64,000 nt of DNA from Gonocerus acuteangulatus (GCA_946811695.1 OX328124.1:88947972-89011971); one strand, 5' to 3'. Shown: positions 19,397 through 30,775, counted from the stretch's first letter. The notes: generated by a model from the letters alone, not told the origin. Numbers and translations are program-made.

Positions 19397-20861
19397 CGGT
19401 TTAAAAAATCATAAATCTGACCTGGCTTTACTACATCAAGATACAAATTTTGATATAGTATGTATCCAGGAAAGCCACCTAAAAACTTCCGATGAATTCA
19501 ATTTTAACCATTTTTGTATATTTAGAAATGATTATATGGGAGGAAGGATAGCTTGTGGTGGTGTATCCATATTAGTCGCAAAACATATCCCATGCATAAA
19601 TATCTCTTTACAAACAGACTTACAAGCAGTAGCCATCCGAGTCCTGTTACCCAGCCCGTCCACAGTCTGCTCCATTTATTTACCTCCAAATCACCCATTC
19701 ACTGTCGAAAAACTAGACAATTTATACTCTCAGCTTCCTCAACCTGCGTATCTTTTAGGTGATTATAACAGTCATAACACTTTATGGAACTCCACAATCA
19801 CCGATCTAAGAGGGCGCTACATTGAGAATTTCATAGACCTAACTTCTCTAAGTATTCTGAATGATAACACGCCCACTCATCTTGACCATACAACTGGGAC
19901 TGAGTCAATTATTGACTTGTCACTCGTCAGCTCTGTTCTCATCTCGCGATGCACTTGGCGGGCTCTTTCTGATCTATATACATCTGACCACTATCCATTG
20001 TTAATTGAAACAATAGATAGAGGACCTTCAACAACCCCAAATATACCAAGATGGAAAATAAAAGAAGCGAACTGGGACCTTTTCCAAATGTCAGCTGATT
20101 TAACTCCTGTAAATTTACAATCGGATATAAATAACGTTATAACACAAACTAACAATATATTACTCACTGCAGCCGATCTAGCTATTCCTAAAACCAAAAC
20201 GATAAATAAAAAAGTACCGGTCCCATGGTGGAACAATGATTGCGAACAGTCGGTTAAAAAAAGAAAAAAATCTCTTCGGAAATTCCGTAGACATCCATGC
20301 TCCGAGAACCTGGAGGAATACATTAATGCCAGAAAGGAGTCCAGATATCGAATAAAGCAAAGCAAGAGAAACTCTTGGAAGGACTTTACCTCACAAATAA
20401 ACTGTCACACTCCACCTATCGGTGTTTGGAATATGATCAGGAAAATAAATGGGCAAAAACGAATAAACCCAATATCATTCATAAAATCTGATGACTCATT
20501 TATTACTGATCCTGTCCAGATTGCTAATAATCTCGGCGAATATTTCCAATCTGTTTCCTCAGATGAGAATTATTCAGCAGTTTTTCTCAGTAAAAAAAGA
20601 GAAAAAGAACAAAACGACATAAATATCATAACAGACCCACTCGACAGCCTTAACCTTGCTTTTACTTTCACAGAATTTAATGTTGCACTGAAAAGCCGAA
20701 AAGACACTGCCCCTGGACCAGACAACGTTTGCATATCTATGATTAAAAATTTATCTCAGCCAAACAAACAAATTATTCTTTCAATTTTAAATAAAATCTT
20801 TAGTTCAGAAACCCTTCCATCATTATGGTCAAAATCTAGTGTAATTCCTATATTAAAAAAA
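19371..20861 (+). pseudogene. LINE ORF2, N-terminal part: endonuclease and start of RT
   Basis: About 497 codons. Residues 1-225 form an apurinic-endonuclease-like (EEP) domain: MIIAQWNINGL at the start, catalytic IQES around residue 34, GDYNSHN near 130, IDLSLVSS and TSDHYPL near 205. These nick the target DNA to prime reverse transcription. A basic linker follows (VKKRKKSLRKFRR near 298), then TAPGPD and WSKSSVIPILKK, the first RT motifs. The frame then runs into the inserted element, where it reads SPTRRN and stops after a poly(T)-coded Phe stretch. ORF2 resumes at 26632. No stop or frameshift is seen in this part, so it was intact when the insertion landed. Confidence 0.9.
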
Positions 20862-20907
20862 AGTCCGACTCGCAGGAACTGCGTCATCTTAGCGCGGTTC
20901 CAGTTCA

Positions 20908-21092
20908 TTTTTTTTTTTTTTTTTTTCACGGCTCATCTACATGTAGGTCATTAGCGCCGACATCCAGGGTGTAACGAGGAATTTCACCAGCGAGCCGTGG
21001 GATGATAAAATTCCTGCCGGAGGTTGGGAATCGAACCCACCATCTCCCGCTTATGAATCCAAGGCGCTATCCATTAGACCACGGGAGACCCC
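20908..21092 (-). mobile_element. SINE1, complete copy in Helentron B
   Basis: Minus strand: head GGTCTCCCGTGGTCTAATGG, B box GGTTCGATTCC, body CCTCCGGCAGGAATTTTATC, tail GGCGCTAATGACC...GATGAGCCGTG and a 19-base A tail (T on the plus strand). Near-identical 13-bp flanks GGTTCC(A/T)GTTCAT lie at 20896-20908 and 21093-21105. The head resembles a tRNA with a CAT anticodon position, but the source tRNA is uncertain. The same insertion is present in copy C and absent from copy A. Confidence 0.9.
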
Positions 21093-22352
21093 GGTTCCTG
21101 TTCATATCTCTATTCTCATTTGAAAAGCATAGAATAGAAACAGATAGTATTTTCCTCGGCCTTTGTTCAAAGGGTTTTATGGCTATACCTGGGGTCAGGT
21201 CCGCAAGACCCTAGAATCCTCTTCTACCGATACTTCATTTCATACGTTTCAATGAATTGGAAAATATCAAAAATGTTCACACATTCCTGTGTTCTTTTAC
21301 TATAGTAATAATTCTACAGATAAAATCAATTAAAAAATAAAATAAAAAAACCAACAGCATAAAGGCAATTGAAAATATTCAAAAGACGTCATTGAATCTT
21401 TTTCTCTTGGCAAGCTATATTTCTAACAATGAATTGTTTTTCTTATTGTGCCTAATCTGTTTTATTGTAAAATACATTATCCAACTATAAGCAATTAAAA
21501 AATAACAAGGAATAAAAACAGACAAAAAGAACAGTTCGAATAAGCAAAATCAATTACTTTAATGATTTAAGCACTTATTTCTCCGATTGACATCGCCTAA
21601 TCAAAATTTTCATCAGAACCTTTTTTGTAGAGCATTTAGTAAGCTTTCTAATGGTATTCGTTCGTTTACCAAGATTCTCAACCTTTTTCGAGATATTAAG
21701 GAAAATATACGAAGTTCCCAAAACTTTTCATGTCTGTTCATAAAATATTTTATTCTAACCCTTCCTTAACTCCAAACGTAACATAACTTTCAACATATTA
21801 GTTTTAATGAAAGTAGAACATGCAGATAATGTTTCAACTGAATCCCGTGATTCTAAGTACCCAAACCAAAAACGGTATTCAAAAACTATTTTTCCAATTT
21901 TCTCGAAAACAGTTAAAGCTATCGCCTTGAAAATGCTTTCATTGGTTTTCCTAGCCCAAGAAGCCTATAGAAAGAGTACTTACAAGCTTATGAACTCAAA
22001 AACGTAAGCGTTACGATTTTTTTTGCGCGAATTTCGCCCCAAACGCCATCTTCCAGTGGGCGGATTTTGCTGGTTAACGAACTTGACCTTTCAAATTGGA
22101 CGACGGATTTTTGTACCAAATTTCATCAAAATCGGGCCATCAGGGAAGCCAGAAATGAGCGAACAGACAAATATATATGTATATAAATAAATATATACAT
22201 ATATATATATATACAAATTTGAACCACCGTTATTTTCGGTCTCTAGGGGTTCTGAAACGCGAAATTTTCTTGTCGGCACTTCCGGATTGTTTCATTGTAT
22301 CAACCTTATAAGCGGGGTTCCTCCCTATGGGGGAGGGAGGAACCGCGCTAAA

Positions 22353-22424
22353 AATAAAAAAATAAAATTAAGGAAAATATACAAAGTACCCAAAACTTTT
22401 TAAGGGTGTCCAGAGAGCGATCAA

Positions 22425-22463
<39 letters not shown>

Positions 22464-22603
22464 CCAATTTGAAACACCGTTATTTTCGGTCTCTCAGGGG
22501 TTCTTAAACGCAAACTTTTTTGTCGGGACTTCTGGATTGCGTCATGAGGCCTCCATTTGGAGGGCGGGGTCCTCCATATGGAGAGAGGGAGGAACCGCGC
22601 TAA
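22353..22603 (+). mobile_element. Short second Helentron 3' unit in B
   Basis: After the first right end, an A-rich join leads into TTAAGGAAAATATACAAAGT, (AC)n(TA)n, CACCGTTATTTTCGGTCTCT and a diverged hairpin with CCTCCATATGGAG, finishing GGAACCGCGCTAA at 22591-22603. It lacks the 5' half and the GTGGGCGGATTTTGC block. Confidence 0.7.
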
Positions 22604-22889
22604 AATTATCTCTTTACGTCTAACTTGCCTGGAATTTAAGGTGCTTAGCCTGATTGCCACAGAACTGAACAAGGTTTGGCTATTAAAACAATCAAACCTT
22701 ACTCAATTCCTTCTCCCCAACCGGAGACCTGAATGTCAGGTCCGCCTCGAGAGCCACCAATCAGTTGCCCGTATTCTGCCACGAGGAGGCGCACACAGTG
22801 CCCAAGTTCACTTAGAATACATAAAAACAAATACGTATGGATATTCTTAATTAGTTAAATTATGTACACATATATACAATATTATTTAT
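22604..22889. other. Unmatched, less A/T-rich filler inside composite B
   Basis: The stretch around CCGGAGACCTGAATGTCAGG and GCCACGAGGAGGCGCACACA has no match in other copies or elsewhere in the window. It may be captured flanking DNA or another element's end. No coding domain recognised. Confidence 0.4.
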
Positions 22890-23002
22890 TTATTTATTTT
22901 TTTTATTTTTTTTTTTTTTATTTTTTTTTTTTTTAACCGCGCATTTACATCTAGGTCATTAGTTCCGACATCCAGGGTGCAGCGAGGAATTTTCCCAGCG
23001 AG
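22890..23002 (-). mobile_element. SINE1 tail fragment
   Basis: T-rich run, then ACATCTAGGTCATTAG, CCGACATCCAGGGTGCAGCG and CCCAGCGAGCC match the reverse of the SINE1 tail and body. It ends abruptly where the 98-bp tandem array starts. Confidence 0.8.
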
Positions 23003-23400
23003 CCAATCTAGTGGATACAGAAGGATCAAGAACAAGTTCTCAAAATTGAGTAGATACCACTCCCTAATAAAGCCTATATAGAATAATATGCCAAATAAAG
23101 CCAATCTAGTGGATACAGAAGGATCAAGAACAAGTTCTCAAAATTGAGTAGATACCACTCCCTAATAACGCCTATATAGAATAATATGCCTAATAAAGCC
23201 AATCTAGTGAATACAGAAGGATCAAGAACAAGTTCTCAAAATTGAGTAGATACCACTCCCTAATAAAGCCTATATAGAATAATATGCCAAATAAAGCCAA
23301 TCTAGTGGATACAGAAGGATCAAGAACAAGTTCCCAAAATTGAGTAGATACCACTGCCTAATGAAGCCTATATAGAAGAATATGCCTAATAAAGTCAATA
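23003..23400 (+). repeat. Four-unit 98-bp tandem repeat
   Basis: The unit starting CCAATCTAGTGGATACAGAA begins at 23003, 23101, 23199, 23297 and a diverged fifth at 23395, all 98 bp apart. Units differ by only a few bases (for example TAATAAAG/TAATAACG). Diverged single units occur in copy A (about 12560-12960) and at 24200-24340, so the array is part of the Helentron family's 5' half. Confidence 0.92.
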
Positions 23401-26400
23401 GAGTAAATACAAATTGAACAAGAGCAAGTCTTGAGGAAACCTTTTTTTCTTCTATTTAAATACTTTTATCAATATTTAGTCAATAAACCTGTGTTTTTTA
23501 ATCGCTAATTTATGAATCGGTTCATAACTAAACAGTCGTTATAATTGGTTAGTATATATCCAGTGTTTAAAAATATTGATTGCTTATTGATGAATCGGTT
23601 TACAACCAAATAGTCTTTATGAATATTTAATAAATATCTAATACGGAATCACCTGCAACTTTTGATCGCTAATTTATGGATTGTCTCATAACTAAATAGT
23701 CGTTAATAATAGTCGTACAAAGAAAACTGTTGATTGCTAATTTATGTATATGTTGACAACTAATTAATCTTTATCAATATTTACAATATAATTTATGTTA
23801 TGTTATGTCTGAATCTAGGTCAGTTTAAGAAATTTTAGTGAACGAAATCTTAAAGTTGCTCTACCTACTCTTGCAAGGCTTTGTATTTGTGTTGGCAGAT
23901 ACCTGGGTTATATTACCCTACAAGGGTTACTTCTCTTGAGGATTAACTCCTAGCAGGTAAATTTCTAGTAAACCCTCTGTTTGTTTGGGACTGAACCGAC
24001 TGTCTATTCGTTCATAGTATCTAACCGTTGTAAAGTTTATTTTCTACATTTAGGAATTAATATACATATGTAGACTAAATCATAGCAATTGTCTACCTTC
24101 GCTGTCGGTGATCTTAACAATGTAGACTCGCTAATGTTACCTGACCTTAGATAAATCGTAATTACAATTTGCTGCGACAACACGACATTTTATCAGAATT
24201 CCCTGTCTAATAAAGCCTATGAAGAATAATATGTCTAATAAAGCCTATCTAGTTGATAAAGAAGGACTAAGAACAAGTCTTCAAGATTAAGTAGTATCTC
24301 CTGCCTTATAAAGCCTATATAGAATAATACGGCTAATAAAGCCGTATAAAGATTCATATAATTACTCAACAATAGATTCTAATTTAAAAACAGCTATTTT
24401 CGATATCTACCTGTTCTAAAACGTTAAATCATTTATTAGGCACTTCGGATTACGTCATTGGGTCGACGTCAGAAGCGTGTTTCCTATCTGTGAAGTGAAG
24501 CAGGAAACAAGCTAAAAACAGCAACCAATTAAAATGTGAGGTAAATAGAGGAAAAACGCCGTTCGTGGTGGTAGACAATCTTACAAGGCATTTCGCTCAG
24601 AAATACCCGAAACATTGTTTCTAATTTTACGTATCCTATTTTATTGCCAAATAGATTTATATTCTATAATCAATAAAAAAAAAAAAAAAAAACTACTAGC
24701 AATAAAGAACTAAGGGTAATACATGAAAATAGGGAATACCAAGAACAATTCTAAAATACGAAATCAAAACCAGTACTGTAATCTAGATATTCATACGGCA
24801 TCTTCGAATTCTAACAAACAAAATAATGCTTTTAATTATACATATCCTATTTAATGAAAAATACATTAGACTACTATAAGCAAGTACAAAAATAACGAGC
24901 AGTGAAAAAAAAACTTCGGGAAACACATAAATAGATCCGTTTAAATAAAGGAAACTAACTAAGTTTTAAGCACTTATTTCTCCTAATGTGACGACCCCAT
25001 CAAACATTTCTGTAAAACATTTTTTGTAGAGAATTTAGTAAGCTTTCGAACTGTTACATTTCAATTGCCACGATCTCCTAACCCTTTTCGAGATATTAAG
25101 GAAAAAATACGAAGGGGGCCTAATAGATATTCATAAGGGATCTGAGAACCCCAAGATACCGCAAAAATAAAATATTCTAATTATACGTATCCTGTTTTAT
25201 TGGCAAATACATTTGACTACTATAAGCAATTGCAAACAATAGGGAATATGCCAAAGAACTCGGATTAGGAGCCTCGACAGTTTCAAGACATTTGAAGGAA
25301 ATCGGCAAATCCAAAACTGACATTTCATACGGTACAGCCTGATATATTTCTAACAATGAATTGTTTTTCTTATTTTAATTAATCTATTTTATTGTCAAAT
25401 ACATTATCCAACTATAAGCAATGTAAAAATAGGAATAAAAACAGACAAAAAGAATTGTTCGAATAAACGAAATCAATTACTTCAAATTTTAAGCACTTAT
25501 TTCTCCGATTGACATCGCTTATTCAAAACTTTCTTTAGAACCTTTCTTGTAGACCATTTAGTAAGCTTTCGAATGGTAACCTTTCGCTTCCCAAGATTTT
25601 CAACCGTTTTCGAGATATTAAGAAATTATACGAAGTTCCCAAAACTTTTCATTATTTCTGACAACAGAAAATAGGTCTCATTTTACCTATCCTGTTTTAC
25701 ACACACATACATTTTCCTTACAAATACAACATAAGAAATTAAAAAAATAAAAAGCAATAAAAAACCAAGGGAAAGAGACAAAAATTACAAAAAGAACGAC
25801 AAAAACCCGTTCATAAGAACAAAACAGACGTATTTGAAGTTTTAAGCACTTATTTCTCCGATTGACATAACCTAATCAAAAATAGTTTTAGAATCATTTT
25901 TGTAGAGAATTTATTAAGCTTTCAAATAGTTTCTATCCACTTACCACGATTTCCCAACCGTGTTCAAGATATTAATGAAAGTATACGAAGTTCCCAAAAC
26001 TTTTCATGTCTGTTCATTAAATATTTTATTCTAACCCTTCCTTAACTCCAAACGTAACATAACTTTCAACATATTAGTTTTAATGAAAGTAGAACATGCA
26101 GATAATGTTTCAACTGAATCCCGTGATTCTAAGTACCCAAACCAAAAACGGTATTCAAAAACTATTTTTCCAATTTTCTCGAAAACGGTTAAAGCTATCG
26201 CCTTGAAAATGGTTTCATTCGTTTTCCTTGCCCAAGAAGCCTATAAAAAGAGTACTTACAAGCTTATGAACTCAAAAACGTAAGCGTTACGATTTTTTTT
26301 TGCGCGAATTTCGCCCCAAACGCCATCTTCCAGTGGGCGGATTTTGCTGGTTAACGAACTTGACCTTTCAAATTGGACGACAGATTTTTGTACCAAATTT

Positions 26401-26632
26401 CATCAAAATCGGACCATTCGTCTTCTATTGAGAGAGCGAACAGACAAATATATATATATATATATATATAAATATATACATATATATATATATACAAATT
26501 TGAACCACCGTTATTTTTGGTTTCTAGGGGTTCTGAAACGCAAAATTTTCTAGTCGGCACTTCCGGATTGTTTCATTGTATCAACCTTATAAGCGGGGTT
26601 CCTCCCTATGGGGGAGGGAGGAACCGCGCTAA
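23401..26632 (+). mobile_element. Long 3' unit of composite B, close relative of copy A
   Basis: From about 24540 the sequence follows 13640-15190 of copy A with few differences, and the segment 25500-26632 is nearly identical to 14070-15190. It contains three internal repeats (24970-25110, 25500-25650, 25850-26010), the GTGGGCGGATTTTGCTGG block, (TA)n at about 26449-26494, and the terminal hairpin. No transposition protein is encoded. Confidence 0.75.
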
Positions 26633-28806
26633 AAGGAAAACCAACTTCAGAACCCTCGAGTTACCGAATGATTTCGTTAACATGTTCCATGTGCAAGTTA
26701 CCTGAAAAAATGATAATGAATCGTATTTTCTGGTTCATGGATAGCAAAAACCTCCACCCTGAATGGCAAAGTGGATTTAGGCCAGGTAGAAGTACTAAGG
26801 ATAACTTAGTACGGCTGGAAACCGATATACGAGAAGCGTTCGACTCCCGTCAAAAGGTCCTAGCGGTTTTTATAGATATAAAAAATGCCTTCGACTGTGT
26901 TTGGAGAAGACTCATTATCGATAGTTTAATGGACATAGGGATCCAAGGAAATATATTAAAATTTTTGATTAACTTTTTAAAACAAAGGTCTTTTAACGTT
27001 CGCTGTGGAGCTTCATTTTCGGAGACCTTCGTTCAGGAAAATGGAGTTCCACAGGGAAGTGTAGTCAGTGCCTTCCTTTTCTCTATGGCAATAAATCACG
27101 TCCTTCGGAAGATTAAGTATCCTGTGAAATCAATGTTATATGCTGATGATCTTGTGATCTACTATGCAGATAAACCTTTTGACCGGCTCCACACAACTAT
27201 CCAGGAAACACTAGATTCAATCAACATCTGGCTTAAACAAAACGGGTTTGCAATCTCCACCGATAAAACCATTAACGTCCTATTTTTCCGCAGAAAAATA
27301 AACACTAATGTCAGTTTGTACATAGATAACACACCCGTCAAAACTGCCGAGAGCGCTAAATTTCTTGGGCTGATCTATGATAGGGGATTGAATTGGACAG
27401 CACATATCAAGACCCTAAGAGCTAGTTGCCTAAGAAATTTAGACTTACTCAAATGTCTTAACTCTACTTCTTGGGGTGCTGACCGTACATGCATGTTACT
27501 ATTCTATAAAGCATTTGTTAGAGCAAAATTGGACTACGGTTGCATGGCTTATGACTCCGCATCAAGTAGAACACTAAAGATGTTAGATACTGTTCATCAT
27601 AGCGGACTTAGACTTGCAACCGGAGCTTTCCGATCGAGCCCTATCTCGAGTCTCTATGTAGAAGCAGGAGAACTCCCATTACAGTACAGGAGAAACCAGC
27701 TTATGCTAAGCTACTATTTCTCAATTACAGCTTCACAACACCATCCTCTAAATCCATACTTTTACAATAATGTTAGAAACCGTCTAACCCAGAAATCTTT
27801 CCCTATAAGAATTAACAAATTATTAATAGATCATAATATAACAATACCAGCCATAGATCACGATTCTGTTTCATCCATAGAGCCCTGGAAATTACCACAT
27901 CCTATTATTAACCTAACGCTAGCAAAGTATAATAAAAACAATACAGATCCTTACATATTTGTGACAGAATATAAAAAATTAAAAACCACACTCCCTGAAG
28001 GTCATGAAATATATACGGATGGCTCCAAAGACAACAATGGAGTTGGTGCTGCAGTACTTAGCTCATCAGGATCCTGTATGTTCGCTCTCCCAGCGATCTG
28101 CAGTAACTATACAGCTGAGCTACTAGCAATTGACAAAGCCCTGAATATTAATTTTCCAACAAAATCCCATTTAACAATATTTACAGATTCTCTATATGCT
28201 CTCCTTGCTATAGGTGATCCATATTCATCGCATCCCATAATAGTGAATATATTTAAAAGAATTTACGTGCTAAATTTAAAGGAACAAAAGGTTACATTTG
28301 TATGGATTCCAGGACATTGCGGAATAAATAAAAATGAACAAGTTGACACCTTGGCAAGGAAAGCAATTAGAGAAGTTATGCCTTTCTATAAAGTTTCAAA
28401 ATTTGATTTAATGGCCCACTCGAAAGACTTGATTTGGAATACATGGCAAACTGTTTGGGAACAAGTAAGGGAAAACAAACTCAGAGAAATAAAGAGATGT
28501 GTTAAATCATGGAAGACATCAACAAATGGCACAAGAAGAAAGGAAGTGGTGTTAACCCGTATGAGAATTGGCCATACAAACCTCACCCATTCCTTTCTCA
28601 TGTCAAAGGAACCTCCACCAATTTGCAGCTCATGCAATGTGCTACTCACTGTTAAACACATTCTGACGAATTGCCGTGCTTATGAGCAACTAAAAGAACA
28701 ACACCAACTACCTGACTCCTTAGATGAAATTCTAGGCGACGATAGTAATCAAGTAGAGCGGCTTTTCAACTTTTTAAATGCCTCGAAGTTAATTGACAAA
28801 ATTTAA
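26632..28806 (+). pseudogene. LINE ORF2, C-terminal part: RT, RNase H and CCHC
   Basis: The frame resumes with KGKPTSEPSSYR and carries RT motifs in order: SGFRPGRSTKDNL, FIDIKNAFDCVW (first catalytic Asp), GVPQGSVVSAFLFS, LYADDLVIYYA (catalytic YADD, about 27138-27150) and ISTDKT. From about 28009 an RNase H domain shows IYTDGSKDNNGVGAA, NYTAELLAIDKAL, FTDSLYAL and WIPGHCGINKNEQVDTLAR, i.e. the D-E-D-H/D catalytic set. The C terminus has C-x2-C-x7-H-x4-C (ICSSCN...HILTNC). It ends at TAA 28804-28806. The apparent upstream start in the inserted element is an artefact. No disabling mutation is visible apart from the insertion. Confidence 0.93.
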
Positions 28807-29070
28807 TTCAACCTTATATCAAAATTCAATACAACAAAATTTAGTTACACCTTAAATTAAAAATACCTCCGTAAGCATGGGTACATGACAGAGATATGCA
28901 TATGTACGTATATGGATGTATGTGTGTATATGAGTGTGTGTGTGTGTAAGTGTGTATCTTTGTATATGTGTAATCTCTAAACAATAATTATCAATCAAAG
29001 GAATGGCGTTAATGACCTTAAAGGGTTGACATGCCATTAAAAAGCCAAAAAAAAAAAAAAAAAAAAAAAA
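28807..29070 (+). other. LINE 3' UTR with SINE-like stem-loop tail and poly(A)
   Basis: After the stop comes a TG/TA-rich stretch (about 28905-28975), then TGGCGTTAATGACCT, a short loop side and GACATGCCATTAAAAAGCC, then 24 A. The TGGC/GCCA ends can pair to form a stem, with TAATGACCT in the loop. This matches the tails of SINE1 and the 5S SINE and is the likely recognition site of the LINE reverse transcriptase (inference). Confidence 0.75.
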
Positions 29071-29080
29071 GATATGGACC

Positions 29081-30450
29081 CCAAAACTTATTTCAATTGC
29101 GAAGATATTTCTTTCAGTCTCAGTTGCTATGTCTAGCGAGTACTTACTGTGAGATTTGGCCCATTTGACATGGCAAAATAAATATATAAATGATATCCCA
29201 CCCTTCACATATAGGACTAGTTTTATAAGTATTTTCCGTTTTTTTTATTATTATTTGTTTAATGAAAATCTTATCATAAAATATTTCATGTGTACGTACT
29301 CCTGGGTTGCCCCCATTTCTCAAACAAAATACTGTAATCTAAAAGAATCCTAAATGGCTAGAAAGAATAAATATAAATCATCTTATAGCCACTATAAAAT
29401 AAATAAGTAAAAGGAACAATGAGCGCAACAAACGTTATATAATATTAGAAATACTACTTAAATTTTATTTATTGAAAAGTTACCCTATTAAGTCCAGTTT
29501 AATAGACTAACAGTTTAATAATTGTTAAGCGGTAGACGCGCCATAATGAAAATGTAAATAAAAATAAACGCTTTCTGCTCATGAATCATATTATTTATCT
29601 TAAGGTGTTATTTAGTTGGTACTTGTAGAATTTTCTTCTTGAATGAAGTCTAAATCGGAACATAGTTGTAAAAGAGCTAAATTCGAATGGGGGTTCTTCA
29701 CTCTGAAGGTAAAAAGGAACTATTTCTACTTCTTTTAAGTATCTAAATTCCTTTTAGGTAATTAAATTTCCTTCATAATTGAAGTTGAATTGGGTGAAGT
29801 CGAGAAGTTCCTAACTTTAATTGTTCCCGCTAACTTTTCAAACAGCGGCCTTTAATTTAATTCAGTTCATGAAAGGTTCGCAGGTGTTTTACAAAACACG
29901 GAGGGAAACTTTTTGGTGGTGTTTTAGTTTTAATTATTCAGTCTGATTCTTAACCTTTCATTTCCAAGCCCTTTCAATACCATTCTTCCTACGTGCTACT
30001 CAATCTACTGCCACGGGTGTAATTATTTCCCATTCTTCTCAATGGGCCTTTATATTTAATAATGTATAGAAGTATATTAGTATTTTGAATGGGAAAATCT
30101 ATTGAAACAATTTACTTTTCTTTGTGCTTCCAGGAAAACTTCATGTGAAACTCCGAAATGATTCCTCGCCGTTAACCAAATATTATATGATATCACATGA
30201 ATTCTTTCAATATTCCAATACGAATTTTTTTTCTTATATATGGTTTTTAGAATAAAATAACCACCCTACTAATTTTTTTTATATAAATTTTAACCCAGAA
30301 TATCTGAATACTGTTCTCGTTCTGTTTAATGGTATGAAATTGTTCGGTCTACTTATTGGTTTTCGTATTTTAGCCATTGGTATTGTTTCAGAGTATTGTG
30401 GGAATTGTTGATTCATTCTGCCTTGCACGAAATCATACTTTTTAATGGTC
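29081..30450. other. No gene recognised
   Basis: A/T-rich. No repeat match or convincing coding frame. Confidence 0.5.
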
Positions 30451-30775
30451 AAGATGTCGTCACATCTTGATACTTTGTCACTAAGTTGCCAAGATGTCTC
30501 ATCTTAATAACTTCGTCAAGATGTCGTCACGGTTTAGTCATATTTTAGTACTTTTTCAAGGTATTGTCACATATTAACGCATTATCTAGATGTCATTACA
30601 CCTTAATAAATCATATCGTCGTCATGGTATCATCATATTTATATACATCGTCAAGATGTCACATTATTTTATTACATCGTCCAGATGTCGTCGCTTTTTA
30701 ACACATCGTCAAGATGTCGTCACATCTTAGCACATCGTCAAGATGTCGTCACATGTTAATAAATCGTCACGCCAT
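30451..30775 (+). repeat. Degenerate 29-bp minisatellite, AAGATGTCGTCACATCTTAA core
   Basis: The last four units start at 30653, 30682, 30711 and 30740, 29 bp apart; earlier units (from 30451) are more diverged and irregular. The unit contains an inverted pair AAGATGT/ACATCTT and ends CATCGTC. Confidence 0.85.

Larger units (their letters stand above)
20862..26632 (+). mobile_element. Composite Helentron-like insertion B in the LINE
   Basis: Starts AGTCCGACTCGCAGGAACTG with TTAGCGCGGTTCC at 20889-20901 and ends GGAACCGCGCTAA at 26620-26632. Two more right ends with GGAACCGCGCTAA occur inside, finishing at 22352 and 22603, so the insert has one left end and three right ends. The LINE frame resumes at once on the far side, placing both borders in an A run with no detectable target duplication. 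Contents: SINE1, a first complete unit (20862-22352), a short second 3' unit (22353-22603), about 280 bp of unmatched less A/T-rich sequence, a SINE1 tail fragment, a 98-bp tandem array and a long 3' unit closely matching copy A. Confidence 0.7.
18770..29070 (+). mobile_element. LINE (EN-RT-RNase H type), interrupted by a composite Helentron
   Basis: GATATGGACC occurs exactly at 18760-18769 and again at 29071-29080 directly after a 24-A tail (29047-29070): a target-site duplication that fixes both ends. Inside are a 194-codon upstream frame, a two-part ORF2 (endonuclease, RT, RNase H, CCHC) and a 3' stem-loop. Removing the 5.77-kb insertion at 20862-26632 leaves about 4.5 kb and one continuous ORF2 of roughly 1,220 codons. 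The domain set fits the I/Jockey superclade members that keep RNase H; the exact clade is not resolved. Confidence 0.9.

Noticed and set aside
21010..21092. A tRNA gene on the minus strand
   Set aside because: A and B boxes are present, but the acceptor ends do not pair and the sequence continues into the SINE1 body; identical heads recur in other SINE copies.
20862..22352. A cut-and-paste DNA transposon with ordinary TIRs
   Set aside because: The shared inverted repeat is terminal only on the right; on the left 27 conserved bases lie outside it in all copies, and no TSD is visible, so asymmetric Helentron-type ends fit better.
28386..28661. Minus-strand frame of 91 codons
   Set aside because: It is the antisense shadow of the LINE RNase H/CCHC region.
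30451..30775. A CRISPR-like array
   Set aside because: The units are contiguous tandem repeats without unique spacers, and the window is clearly eukaryotic.
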